From NCBI RefSeq assembly GCF_002014985.1, contig NZ_MUXU01000038.1, forward strand, positions 1-64,000: a DNA stretch of 64,000 bases, given 5' to 3'. The notes under the pieces were generated by a model. That model saw only the letters and a list, made by a program, of their open reading frames with translations. It had not been told where the DNA came from and made no database searches. This DNA comes from Moraxella caviae. Lineage in GTDB: Bacteria; Pseudomonadota; Gammaproteobacteria; Pseudomonadales; Moraxellaceae. Each line of letters opens with the position of its first letter. Positions within the stretch are counted from its first letter, which is position 1. Shown piece after piece: positions 9,237 to 16,592 of the stretch. A program made the position numbers and the translations under genes.

Positions 9237-9261
9237 GAATTTCGGTGAAATTCAATCAAAT

Positions 9262-10509
9262 TTAGGGCTTTTTGATTTTTGGATTTGAATTGCCCCAAAT
9301 GGTGTACAAATCAGCAAGCAATGCGTCATTGATGTCTTCTATTTCCGCCTGCGTAATCTCGCCTGCGCCCTGCTTGCCATAAATCACCACTTCATCACCC
9401 GCCACCACGTCAGGAAAATCGGTTACGTCCACCATCGTGGTGTTCATGGACGTTTTGCCCAGCACAGGCGCGCGATGCCCACGAATCAGCACCACACCTT
9501 TATTGGTGAACGCACGGCGATAACCGTCCGAATAGCCAAACGGCAAATTCGCCAAATACGAATCGCGTGTCAAGGTGTGCGTGCCATCGTAGCCGACTTT
9601 CGTGCCAGCCTTATAAAAATGCACCGCCGCCACGCGCGATTTAAAGCTCATGACAGGCTCATAAGCGGGCTTGGCGTCAATCGTATCGCCATACACCAAG
9701 CCGCCCGGGCGCACCATGTCAAGGTGAGATTCTGGCACGGCAATGGTGGCAAATGAGTTGGCAGCGTGCAATGTCAGCTTGCTGCGGTCAAGTTTGGCGG
9801 TGTCAATCAACCAGCTGCTTTGCTCATTAAACAGCGCTAAAGCCGTGCGCACAAAATCTTCATCTTCCACCGCAAAATGCGTCATAATGCCCGTCAGCTC
9901 AAGGTTTGGCAATGCCACGATTTGCAGCGCATCGCCCTTGCCACGCCCATCTGCCAAATCCAAGCCGTTTCTATCCATGCCGCCAGCGTTGAGCGACAGA
10001 TGATATTTGATTTTTTGGCCGTGCTTTGCCGCCAGTGCGTCTAGGGCTTTGGCGTGGTTTAGATTGCCGATAAGCTCTTCCATCTGGTAAGGCAGCGCCG
10101 CTTCAATCTCATCAATGCTTGCCGCACGCACACGCGCAATCACGCCTTGATAGCCGTGCGCCCTTGCCACACGTGCTTCTTCGTTGCTGGCGATGCCAAT
10201 GCACGGCACGCCAAGTTTGATGACGCTTGGCATGAGCAAATCAATGCCGTTGCCGTAGGCGTCCGCCTTCATGATGACGCAGACTTTGGATTTGCCGTCC
10301 AGCTCACGCATCAGGCGACCAACGTTATTTTCAAAGGCGCTTACGTCCACTTCCAGCCATGCGTTCGCTGATTTGGCTTGGCTGATGTCATAATTGCCAA
10401 AAGTCTGAAGTGGCGGCGCAGCGGTGGCGGTGCTTGCCAAGGCGATGGCAGCGGCGAGTAGGGTGGGTTTGAGTGTGGCGACTGGTGAAAATTGAGCAAA
10501 TTTCATCAT
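9262..10509 (-). CDS. Secreted PLP-dependent amino acid racemase (alanine racemase fold, Bsr-like)
   Basis: A 415-residue fold-type III PLP enzyme. The first 30 residues are a signal peptide (hydrophobic core LLAAAIALASTATA, Ala-x-Ala cleavage about residue 30), so it should act in the periplasm. The PLP lysine is Lys81 in VIMKADAYGNG and the second catalytic residue is Tyr307 in VGYDGTHTLTR. MDRNGLD (about 178-184) resembles the SRNGLE signature of broad-spectrum racemases (BsrV, Pseudomonas Alr). It would make D-amino acids such as D-Ala, D-Lys or D-Arg outside the cytoplasm. No separate cytoplasmic alr is in the window. The start is one of two adjacent ATG codons. Confidence 0.87.
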   Translation of the reverse strand: MMKFAQFSPVATLKPTLLAAAIALASTATAAPPLQTFGNYDISQAKSANAWLEVDVSAFENNVGRLMRELDGKSKVCVIMKADAYGNGIDLLMPSVIKLGVPCIGIASNEEARVARAHGYQGVIARVRAASIDEIEAALPYQMEELIGNLNHAKALDALAAKHGQKIKYHLSLNAGGMDRNGLDLADGRGKGDALQIVALPNLELTGIMTHFAVEDEDFVRTALALFNEQSSWLIDTAKLDRSKLTLHAANSFATIAVPESHLDMVRPGGLVYGDTIDAKPAYEPVMSFKSRVAAVHFYKAGTKVGYDGTHTLTRDSYLANLPFGYSDGYRRAFTNKGVVLIRGHRAPVLGKTSMNTTMVDVTDFPDVVAGDEVVIYGKQGAGEITQAEIEDINDALLADLYTIWGNSNPKIKKP

Positions 10510-10820
10510 TTATTCCTTGTACAGCTTATTAAAATTGTTTGCCAAATGTTAAAAAATCACCCTATCTTATCACAGCTTTTACATTGTGTGCGATATATAT
10601 TGCGCTTGGCATGATTTTTTGGCAAAATTACGAACATTTATTCACCAAATTGCAAGCAAACCGTGTTTTTAGTATGATTGGCGTTCAATTCATTTGCTTG
10701 CATTTTGGGTAAAATTGACCATTTGCAAGTTTGGATTTGCCTTGTATTACTTAATCCGCTTGCAAATTTACTTTAAATTGCAAGCAAAAACCGCCAAACA
10801 GCCAGCACACGAAGCCAGCC
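10510..10820. other. Divergent intergenic region between the racemase and GntR genes
   Basis: About 310 AT-rich bases that must hold the promoters of both divergent genes. The GntR-proximal half is occupied by five TTGCAAGC-type sites (10650-10785). No gene is seen. Confidence 0.6.
10650..10785. promoter_or_regulatory. Cluster of five TTGCAAGC-type sites upstream of the GntR gene
   Basis: Within 136 bases there are TTGCAAGC (10650-10657), GCTTGCA (10696-10702), TTGCAAGT (10723-10730), GCTTGCAA (10758-10765) and TTGCAAGC (10778-10785). The last two form a convergent pair 20 bases apart, ending 35 bases before the GntR start codon. A cluster of the same octamer precedes yhdT-panF. The natural inference is an operator array for the neighbouring GntR protein, giving autoregulation. 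Confidence 0.5.
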
Positions 10821-11579
10821 ATGACAACTTACAACAAAAGCACCCACACCGAACCCATCTGCAAAACCACGGACGAAACCAGCGTACCTGTGTACGAACG
10901 CATCAAACGCTACATCTTAGCGCACATTCACGATGGCCGCTGGCGCACAGGCGCAATGATTCCCAGCGAAAACGAGCTTGCCGAAACCTTTGGCGTGTCT
11001 CGCATGACGGTCAATCGCGCGGTCAAAGAACTGGCAATAGAAGGCGTGCTGGAGCGCAAACAAGGCGCAGGCACGTTCGTTATTCAAAAGCAATTTAGCC
11101 AAACTTTCGTTACCGTGCACAGCATCGCCGAAGACATTGAGCGCATGGGCAAACGCTACCACGCCAAGCAAATTTTCGGTGGCGCACAAGCGTACAACAC
11201 TCTGCCCGCCGAAGCGCAAAAACTTTTCACCCCACAGCAAACGCCCTATCGTGTGGACGTGGTGCATTTTGGTGATGATGTGCCGCTGCAATACGAAAGA
11301 CGCTGGGTGGATTTGAATCTTGTACCAAAATTTGCCGAACAAGATTTTAACATCGTCAGCACCAGCAACTATCTCATCGCTCAAACGCCGCTGGTGCGTG
11401 GACTTTACACCATTGAAGCGCTCGCCTGCCCTGACGACATCGCAAGCTGCCTTGCCATGCCTGCGGGTGCGCCTGCCTTGTGCTTGCGCCGCCACACTTA
11501 TTCAGGCGAGCTTGTGGTTACGCTGGTGCAAATGTGGCACAATGGCGCAAATTTTAGTTTCACTGGCACGCTGGAATGA
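10821..11579 (+). CDS. GntR-family transcriptional regulator with UTRA domain (HutC-like)
   Basis: A 252-residue regulator. The N-terminal winged helix-turn-helix (about 20-92) shows VYERIKRYIL, IPSENELAETFGVSRMTVNRAVKEL and GAGTFV. The rest is a UTRA ligand-binding domain, with YERRWVDLNLVPKF and LCLRRHTYSG typical of the HutC branch, whose members usually sense urocanate or other small metabolites. No histidine-utilisation genes are next to it, so the HutC likeness is of family only. Downstream are yhdT-panF and a catabolic block. Sites resembling its likely operator precede this gene and yhdT. AAGCCAGCC upstream of ATG is a weak ribosome site. Confidence 0.85.
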   Translation: MTTYNKSTHTEPICKTTDETSVPVYERIKRYILAHIHDGRWRTGAMIPSENELAETFGVSRMTVNRAVKELAIEGVLERKQGAGTFVIQKQFSQTFVTVHSIAEDIERMGKRYHAKQIFGGAQAYNTLPAEAQKLFTPQQTPYRVDVVHFGDDVPLQYERRWVDLNLVPKFAEQDFNIVSTSNYLIAQTPLVRGLYTIEALACPDDIASCLAMPAGAPALCLRRHTYSGELVVTLVQMWHNGANFSFTGTLE

Positions 11580-11624
11580 CTGCGCCACAATTCGTACGTC
11601 AAACCACTTAAACCAACAACAAAC

Positions 11625-11664
11625 GCAAGCTGGATTCTGCCCCAGCTTGCAAATTCTTTTTTTA
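11625..11664 (+). terminator. Intrinsic terminator of the GntR gene
   Basis: A 9-bp perfect stem GCAAGCTGG (11625-11633) with CCAGCTTGC (11642-11650) is followed by AAATTC and a run of seven T. It lies about 45 bases after the stop. Confidence 0.75.
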
Positions 11665-11843
11665 AATCCGCCATTTTAAACCCATCACTCAAAATTCACC
11701 GCCTACAATTCACCGCTCACAATTCACCACAAACCCAATCCAAACCCAGCTCAAATCCGCCTCGCGCCCAATTCACCGCCATTTCTTTAAAAATCGCCAC
11801 GCTACGCCATAAGTTGTGCTAAACTAGCCTGTTTTTTTACGCA

Positions 11844-11903
11844 GCTTGCAATGGCAAATCACTTTACAAACCGTCTTGCAAGCCGCCCTTGCAAATTGCA
11901 AGC
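11844..11903. promoter_or_regulatory. Cluster of four TTGCAAGC-type sites upstream of yhdT-panF
   Basis: GCTTGCAA (11844-11851), TTGCAAGC (11876-11883), CTTGCAA (11888-11894) and TTGCAAGC (11896-11903) lie within 60 bases, 45-105 bases before the yhdT start codon. The same octamer is clustered before the GntR gene, which suggests that GntR controls yhdT-panF. Confidence 0.5.
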
Positions 11904-11948
11904 CATTACAAACCGATAACACAAGCCAACACCAACAACGGAGTTGTC

Positions 11949-12236
11949 ATGACCAAATCCCAAGAACACCAACTCGCCAAAGAAGCGATGTGGGCTGTGA
12001 TTTTAACCGTCTTTTATCTGATCGGCTGGGTGATTGCCGCCTATTTTAGCCCTGATGGCGCAGGATTTTTTGGCTTTCCTTTGTGGTTTGAAGCCAGCTG
12101 TTTTTATTTGCCGCTGCTGTTTTTGTTTGTTAGTTTTGTGGTGCTAAAACGCGTGTATCAGCCGCTGGATTTGGACGCTGCTGCACACGATGGGACACAG
12201 CCAAACGATAAAACCATCAATAAAAATAATCAATAG
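11949..12236 (+). CDS. yhdT: YhdT / DUF997 small membrane protein
   Basis: A 95-residue protein with two hydrophobic segments (about 15-35 and 52-74) separated by DGAGFFGFPLWFEASC, characteristic of the DUF997 family. It sits directly before panF, the arrangement of yhdT-panF in E. coli, where YhdT is thought to assist or partner the symporter; its function is not established. ATG at 11949 follows GGAG. The stop codon falls within the first unit of a 13-bp tandem repeat. Confidence 0.85.
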   Translation: MTKSQEHQLAKEAMWAVILTVFYLIGWVIAAYFSPDGAGFFGFPLWFEASCFYLPLLFLFVSFVVLKRVYQPLDLDAAAHDGTQPNDKTINKNNQ

Positions 12237-12264
12237 AAATAATCAATAGAAATAATCAATAGAA
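12226..12264. repeat. 13-bp tandem repeat, three copies, overlapping the yhdT stop codon
   Basis: Three identical head-to-tail copies of ATAATCAATAGAA (12226-12238, 12239-12251, 12252-12264). The TAG stop of yhdT lies in the first copy, and the array fills much of the spacer to panF. Change in copy number would alter the yhdT-panF spacing but not either protein. Confidence 0.9.
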
Positions 12265-12308
12265 ACAATTATTTATAAAAATACCATCGCCACACCCAGA
12301 GAAACGCC

Positions 12309-13766
12309 ATGACTTTTGAAACGACTGCTTTTAATATTGAGATTTTTATTCCGCTGGTGCTGTATTTGCTGTTTGTTTTTGGCGTGGCGTATCATGCCTA
12401 TCGTAAGCGGCAAGCGGGCAATTTTTTGAGTGAATATTACGTTGGCGGACGCTCGATGTCAGGTTTTGTGCTGGCGATGACCACCGTTGCCACTTATGTC
12501 AGCGCAAGCTCGTTCATCGGTGGGCCGGGGGCGGCGTATCATTATGGGCTAGGCTGGGTACTGCTTGCCATGATTCAAGTGCCAGCAATTTGGCTGACGC
12601 TTGGTGCCTTGGGCAAAAAATTCGCCATTCACGCCAGACGCACAAACAGTATTACTATCAATGACTTACTGCTGGCACGCTACAAAAATCCTGTGGTGGT
12701 GTGGATTGCGTGTGCGGCTTTGTTGCTGGCGTTTTTTGGCATGATGGTGGTGCAATTTATTGGCGCTGGGCGACTCTTGGAAACGACGCTTGGCATTCCT
12801 TATGCGCTGTCGGTGATGGTTTTTGCGCTGGTGGTGGGGCTTTATACGTTTATTGGTGGTTTTCGTGCGGTGGTTTTGACGGACACGGTGCAAGGGCTTG
12901 TGATGATGATTGGCACGCTGCTTTTGCTGGGCGGTACGGTGATGGCGGTTGGCGGCGTGGATACAGCGATGGCAAGCCTTGCCGCTATTGACCCTGCGCT
13001 GCTAAAGCCTGCAGGCGTGGGCGATAAGCTGTCGGCAAGTTTTATGGCGTCGTTTTGGGTGCTGGTGTGTTTTGGCTTGATTGGGCTGCCGCACACTGCC
13101 ATGCGTGCGATGGCGTACAAGGACAGCGCGGCGCTGCACCGTGGTATGTGGATTGGCACGCTGGTGATGGCGGTGCTGGTGCTGGGCATGCACCTGACAG
13201 GCGTGCTGGCGCGCGTGGTGATTCCTGATTTGGACGTGCCTGACAAGGTGATTCCTGCGCTGATGATGCAAGTGCTGCCGCCTGTGGTGGCTGGCGTGTT
13301 TTTGGCAGCGCCGATGGCAGCAATCATGTCGTCCATTGACTCGATGCTGATTCAATCGTCCAGCACGCTGATTAAGGATTTATACCTTGCCATCAAGCCT
13401 GCCGCCGCCCAAGACGAAAAACGCATTGGGCGCTACTCCACAAGTTTTACGCTGATTTTCACCTTTATTTTGGCTGGCGTGGCGGCTGTCAATCCGCCTG
13501 ATATGCTCATTTGGCTAAATCTTTTATCCTTTGGCGGACTAGAAGCGACGTTTCTTTGGGTGCTGGTGCTGGGTCTGTATTGGGATAAGGCGAACGCCAC
13601 TGGGGCAATTTTTTCTATGGTGGCAGGATTGGCAAGCTACATCATTTTTGCGCTATTTGAGATTAAGATTTTTGATTTGCACGCGGTCGTGCCTGCGCTG
13701 GTGCTGGGTTTGATTGGGTTTTTGGTGGGTAATGGGTTGGGTGTGCGTAAACAGCACACCATCTAA
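12309..13766 (+). CDS. panF: Sodium/pantothenate symporter
   Basis: A 485-residue, roughly 13-helix transporter of the sodium:solute symporter family. Several stretches are almost as in E. coli PanF: FLSEYYVGGRSM, TYVSASSFIGGPGAAYHYGLG, GGFRAVVLTDTVQG and LIGLPHTAMRAMAYKDS. It imports pantothenate, the vitamin precursor of CoA, with Na+. GAGAAACGCC precedes ATG. The pairing with yhdT supports the call. CoA supply also fits the acetoacetyl-CoA chemistry encoded downstream, although a strong terminator separates the two groups. Confidence 0.93.
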   Translation: MTFETTAFNIEIFIPLVLYLLFVFGVAYHAYRKRQAGNFLSEYYVGGRSMSGFVLAMTTVATYVSASSFIGGPGAAYHYGLGWVLLAMIQVPAIWLTLGALGKKFAIHARRTNSITINDLLLARYKNPVVVWIACAALLLAFFGMMVVQFIGAGRLLETTLGIPYALSVMVFALVVGLYTFIGGFRAVVLTDTVQGLVMMIGTLLLLGGTVMAVGGVDTAMASLAAIDPALLKPAGVGDKLSASFMASFWVLVCFGLIGLPHTAMRAMAYKDSAALHRGMWIGTLVMAVLVLGMHLTGVLARVVIPDLDVPDKVIPALMMQVLPPVVAGVFLAAPMAAIMSSIDSMLIQSSSTLIKDLYLAIKPAAAQDEKRIGRYSTSFTLIFTFILAGVAAVNPPDMLIWLNLLSFGGLEATFLWVLVLGLYWDKANATGAIFSMVAGLASYIIFALFEIKIFDLHAVVPALVLGLIGFLVGNGLGVRKQHTI

Positions 13767-13787
13767 ACGCCAAAACACCCTTTTATG

Positions 13788-13820
13788 AACGCTTGCGCCG
13801 ATGGTGCAGGCGTTTTTAAT
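13788..13820 (+). terminator. Intrinsic terminator of panF
   Basis: AACGCTTGCGCC (13788-13799) pairs with GGTGCAGGCGTT (13803-13814) through a 12-bp stem with two wobble pairs, followed by TTTTT. It starts 21 bases after the panF stop. Confidence 0.85.
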
Positions 13821-13968
13821 GCGTAGAAGTTGTTGGCTTGGGCTGCGCTTAACCAACCAATACATTACAATTCATCGCAAAATCCGATAAATAATCCGAA
13901 TAATTGCCATTTACTCCCTGTCAATTTTTTGATGAAATAAACACATCTTTTCAAACAAGGAGTGTATC

Positions 13969-14517
13969 ATGCCCATCACGAACGGCATTCATCACGTTGC
14001 CTACCGCTGCAAAGACGCCAAGGAAACGGTGCTTTGGTATCAAAAATATCTCAACCTGCCATTCGTGCTTGCGATTGCCGAAAATCAAGTACCGTCCACC
14101 AAAGAGCCAGATCCTTATATGCACATCTTTTTGGATGTAGGCGGCGGCAATATTTTGGCGTTTTTTGAACTGCCCACCAAGCCAGAAATGGGACGAGATG
14201 ACAACACGCCACTATGGACGCAGCACCTTGCACTACACGTTGATAGCATGGAAAAAATGCTGGCAGTCAAAGACAAACTAACCGCTGACGGCATTGATGT
14301 GCTTGGGCCTGTGGATCACACGCTGTTTCAAAGCATTTATTTCTTTGATCCAAATGGACATCGCATTGAGCTTGCCTATCAGACCAGCACGCCCGCCATG
14401 GACAAAGCGCTTGATGCGGTCAAATGGCAAATGCTGGACGAATGGGCAGCCACCAAACGTGCGCCAAACCACGCACGCTGGATTCATGACGGCACACCGC
14501 CGCCAGTCTTGGATTGA
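13969..14517 (+). CDS. VOC (glyoxalase/extradiol dioxygenase) superfamily protein
   Basis: A 182-residue single-subunit VOC protein. GIHHVAYRCKD at the N-terminus, QHLALHV in the middle and GHRIELAYQ near 130 supply the usual His/Glu metal ligands. The paired beta-alpha-beta-beta-beta modules are seen in glyoxalase I, fosfomycin resistance proteins and small dioxygenases. Its position directly before a fumarylacetoacetase-family hydrolase and maleylacetoacetate isomerase suggests a step in aromatic acid catabolism, but the reaction is not determined. AAGGAGTGTATC precedes ATG. A short AT hairpin (14527-14547) without a T-run follows the stop. Confidence 0.75.
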   Translation: MPITNGIHHVAYRCKDAKETVLWYQKYLNLPFVLAIAENQVPSTKEPDPYMHIFLDVGGGNILAFFELPTKPEMGRDDNTPLWTQHLALHVDSMEKMLAVKDKLTADGIDVLGPVDHTLFQSIYFFDPNGHRIELAYQTSTPAMDKALDAVKWQMLDEWAATKRAPNHARWIHDGTPPPVLD

Positions 14518-14644
14518 TATTTGCGATTTATTGAAAAATTCAATAAAACCGGCTTACCAACATTAACCTTCAAAACACTCAGCTCAAAACAAACCAGTAA
14601 GCCAAATTAAAAACCCAAAATTCATCAACGCTCAAGGATTACCC

Positions 14645-15652
14645 ATGAAACTTGCCACCCTAAAAACCCACGAACGCGATGGCGTTTTGGTTGTCGTCAG
14701 CAAAGACTTACAACGCTGCCAAAAAATCGCCGACATCGCCACACTGCAATACGCCCTAGACCACTGGCAAGACTGCGCTCCCAAGCTGCAAGCAGTTTAC
14801 GACACGCTCAATGCCAACGAAAATACAGGCGAAGCATTTGATGAAGCAGCCTGCCATTCTCCGCTGCCACGCGCCTATCAGTGGGCGGACGGCTCAGCGT
14901 ACATCAATCACGTTGAACTGGTGCGCAAAGCTCGCGGCGCAAGCGTTCCTGAGTCTTTTTATGAAGATCCTTTGATGTATCAAGGCGGCTCGGACAGCTT
15001 TCTTGCACCGCATGATGACATCACAGCGCACGAAGATTGGGGCATTGATTTAGAAGCTGAAGTTGCCGTCATCACAGGCGATGTACCGCTTGGTGCAAGC
15101 GCAGACGAAGCCGCCAAAGCCATTCGCCTTGTCATGCTGGTGAACGATGTGTCGCTGCGCAATTTAATCCCTGATGAGCTTGCCAAAGGCTTTGGGTTTT
15201 TCCAAAGCAAGCCTGCATCCGCCTTTAGCCCTGTGGCGGTTACACCTGATGAACTCACCGCTTGGCAAGGCAGCAAACTGCACCTGCCGCTTGTCGTGCA
15301 TATCAATGACAAACCTTTTGGTAAGCCGAATGCTGGCACAGACATGACTTTTGATTTTGGGCAGCTTATCGCTCACGCCGCCAAAACCAGAAATCTTGCC
15401 GCCGGAACAATCATCGGCTCTGGCACGGTGTCAAATAAACAAGACAGCCTATGGGGTTCAAGCATTGAGCATGGCGGTGTGGGCTACTGCTGCCTTGCTG
15501 AGCTAAGAATGTATGAATCCATAGAAAGCAAGGCGCAAACACCATTTTTAAAACATGGCGATACCGTGCGCATTGAGATGTTTGATGAAAACCACGAAAA
15601 TATTTTTGGCACGATTAAAAACACGGTAAACGCCATCAACCGCCAAGCCTAA
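14645..15652 (+). CDS. Fumarylacetoacetate hydrolase family protein
   Basis: A 335-residue protein with the FAH fold. The metal-binding core includes IDLEAEVAVITGDVPLG, LVMLVNDVSLRNLIPDE, FGFFQSKPASAFSPVAV and GTIIGSGTVSN. The next gene is maleylacetoacetate isomerase, so it most likely cleaves fumarylacetoacetate to fumarate and acetoacetate, the last step of tyrosine/homogentisate breakdown. Other members hydrolyse or decarboxylate related acids. AAGGATTACCC precedes ATG. Homogentisate dioxygenase and 4-hydroxyphenylpyruvate dioxygenase genes are not in the window. Confidence 0.85.
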   Translation: MKLATLKTHERDGVLVVVSKDLQRCQKIADIATLQYALDHWQDCAPKLQAVYDTLNANENTGEAFDEAACHSPLPRAYQWADGSAYINHVELVRKARGASVPESFYEDPLMYQGGSDSFLAPHDDITAHEDWGIDLEAEVAVITGDVPLGASADEAAKAIRLVMLVNDVSLRNLIPDELAKGFGFFQSKPASAFSPVAVTPDELTAWQGSKLHLPLVVHINDKPFGKPNAGTDMTFDFGQLIAHAAKTRNLAAGTIIGSGTVSNKQDSLWGSSIEHGGVGYCCLAELRMYESIESKAQTPFLKHGDTVRIEMFDENHENIFGTIKNTVNAINRQA

Positions 15653-15737
15653 GCCAAATCGCGGTTGGTTGGTCTATGTCATCAGCACCAAACCGATAAC
15701 GCTCGCCAAATCAAAACGGTAACATTAAGGCAATTTT

Positions 15738-16376
15738 ATGGACAAATTCTACACTTATTTTCGCAGTTCAGCCGCCTATCGTGTGCGCATTGCTCTTGCA
15801 CTTAAAGGCGTGGCGGTAGAAAGCCTGCCTGTAAATCTGCGCACAGGCGAGCAGCATGGCGACTATGCCGCCGCCAATCCACAAGCGCTTGTGCCTGCGC
15901 TATGCACCGCCGATGGCGTGTTGTTATCACAATCGCTTGTGATTTTGGAATACTTAGAGCAAACTTACCCGAATCCACCCCTGCTGCCATCTGATTCCAT
16001 GCAAGCATTGGCGGTAAAATCCATTGCCTATCACATCGCCTGCGACATTCACCCGCTTAACAACCTGCGCGTACTAAATTTTTTAAAAAATGAGCTGGCG
16101 CACTCTGAAAACACCATACAAACATGGTACGCCCACTGGGTGCGCAAAGGATTTAGCGCACTAGAAAAGCAGCTGGCAAATAGCGCAGGTAAATTTTGTT
16201 TTGATGATGCGCCTACGCTTGCCGACTGCTGCCTAATTCCACAAGTGTACAATGCCAAACGCTATGGCATAGCGATGGAAGATTTTCCCATCATCACACG
16301 CATTTATGAGTATGCGCTCACCCAGCCTGCCTTTATCGCCGCCAAACCTGAAAATCAGGCGGATTTTGTGGAGTGA
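15738..16376 (+). CDS. maiA: Maleylacetoacetate isomerase (zeta-class glutathione S-transferase)
   Basis: A 212-residue protein with an N-terminal thioredoxin-like GST domain (FRSSAAYRVRIALALKGV) and an all-helical C-terminal domain. The SSAxYRVRIAL motif binds glutathione; the usual Cys of the eukaryotic SSCS form is Ala here, as in many bacterial members. NPQALVPAL and LSQSLVILEYLEQ are further family signatures. It turns 4-maleylacetoacetate into 4-fumarylacetoacetate, the substrate of the preceding hydrolase. AAGGCAATTTT precedes ATG. Confidence 0.92.
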   Translation: MDKFYTYFRSSAAYRVRIALALKGVAVESLPVNLRTGEQHGDYAAANPQALVPALCTADGVLLSQSLVILEYLEQTYPNPPLLPSDSMQALAVKSIAYHIACDIHPLNNLRVLNFLKNELAHSENTIQTWYAHWVRKGFSALEKQLANSAGKFCFDDAPTLADCCLIPQVYNAKRYGIAMEDFPIITRIYEYALTQPAFIAAKPENQADFVE

Positions 16377-16592
16377 ATCCACTTGTGTATTTGACTGCCA
16401 AAGCATGCCAATTTACGATAAATTTCCATAGCAATCGCTTGCCAAAAACGTACCAATCAAATATACTTACCAAGGCGTGTCCGTTTTTATGTTCGGATTT
16501 GATACGCATTGCCCTACTTGCCTGCGCGCCATCACTCACGCTATGGCTTGTGCATTGGCTAGGATAGCCATCAATGTTGCAAAGGATTGCTC

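Larger units (their letters stand above)
8665..9261. other. Long AT-rich intergenic region with DnaA-box-like sites and a perfect palindrome
   Basis: About 600 bases without a credible gene between the hemerythrin and racemase genes, which converge. It contains two exact TGTGGATAA sites (8889-8897 and 9123-9131), a near match TTATCCCCA (8875-8883), a 22-bp palindrome (9009-9030), and a hairpin GTCAT-CATT-ATGAC near 8969-8982. The right end holds the racemase terminator. Confidence 0.6.
11580..11948. other. Intergenic region between the GntR gene and yhdT
   Basis: About 370 bases. It contains the GntR terminator at its left end, a stretch of loose direct repeats around the word AATTCACCGC (11694-11785), an extended -10-like TGTGCTAAACT near 11815-11825, and the four TTGCAAGC-type sites at 11844-11903. 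No gene is supported. Confidence 0.6.

Noticed and set aside
8665..9261. Annotating the DnaA-box region as oriC
   Set aside because: Only two exact boxes, no dnaA/dnaN/gyrB neighbours and no visible strand switch of essential genes; kept as an observation only.
10821..11579. Calling the GntR gene hutC, repressor of histidine utilisation
   Set aside because: The UTRA domain resembles HutC, but no hut genes are near and the putative sites do not look like known HutC operators; kept as a family-level call.
16373..16567. 64-codon frame between maiA and atoE
   Set aside because: No ribosome site, no recognisable motif, and overlap with the maiA stop; most likely a chance frame.
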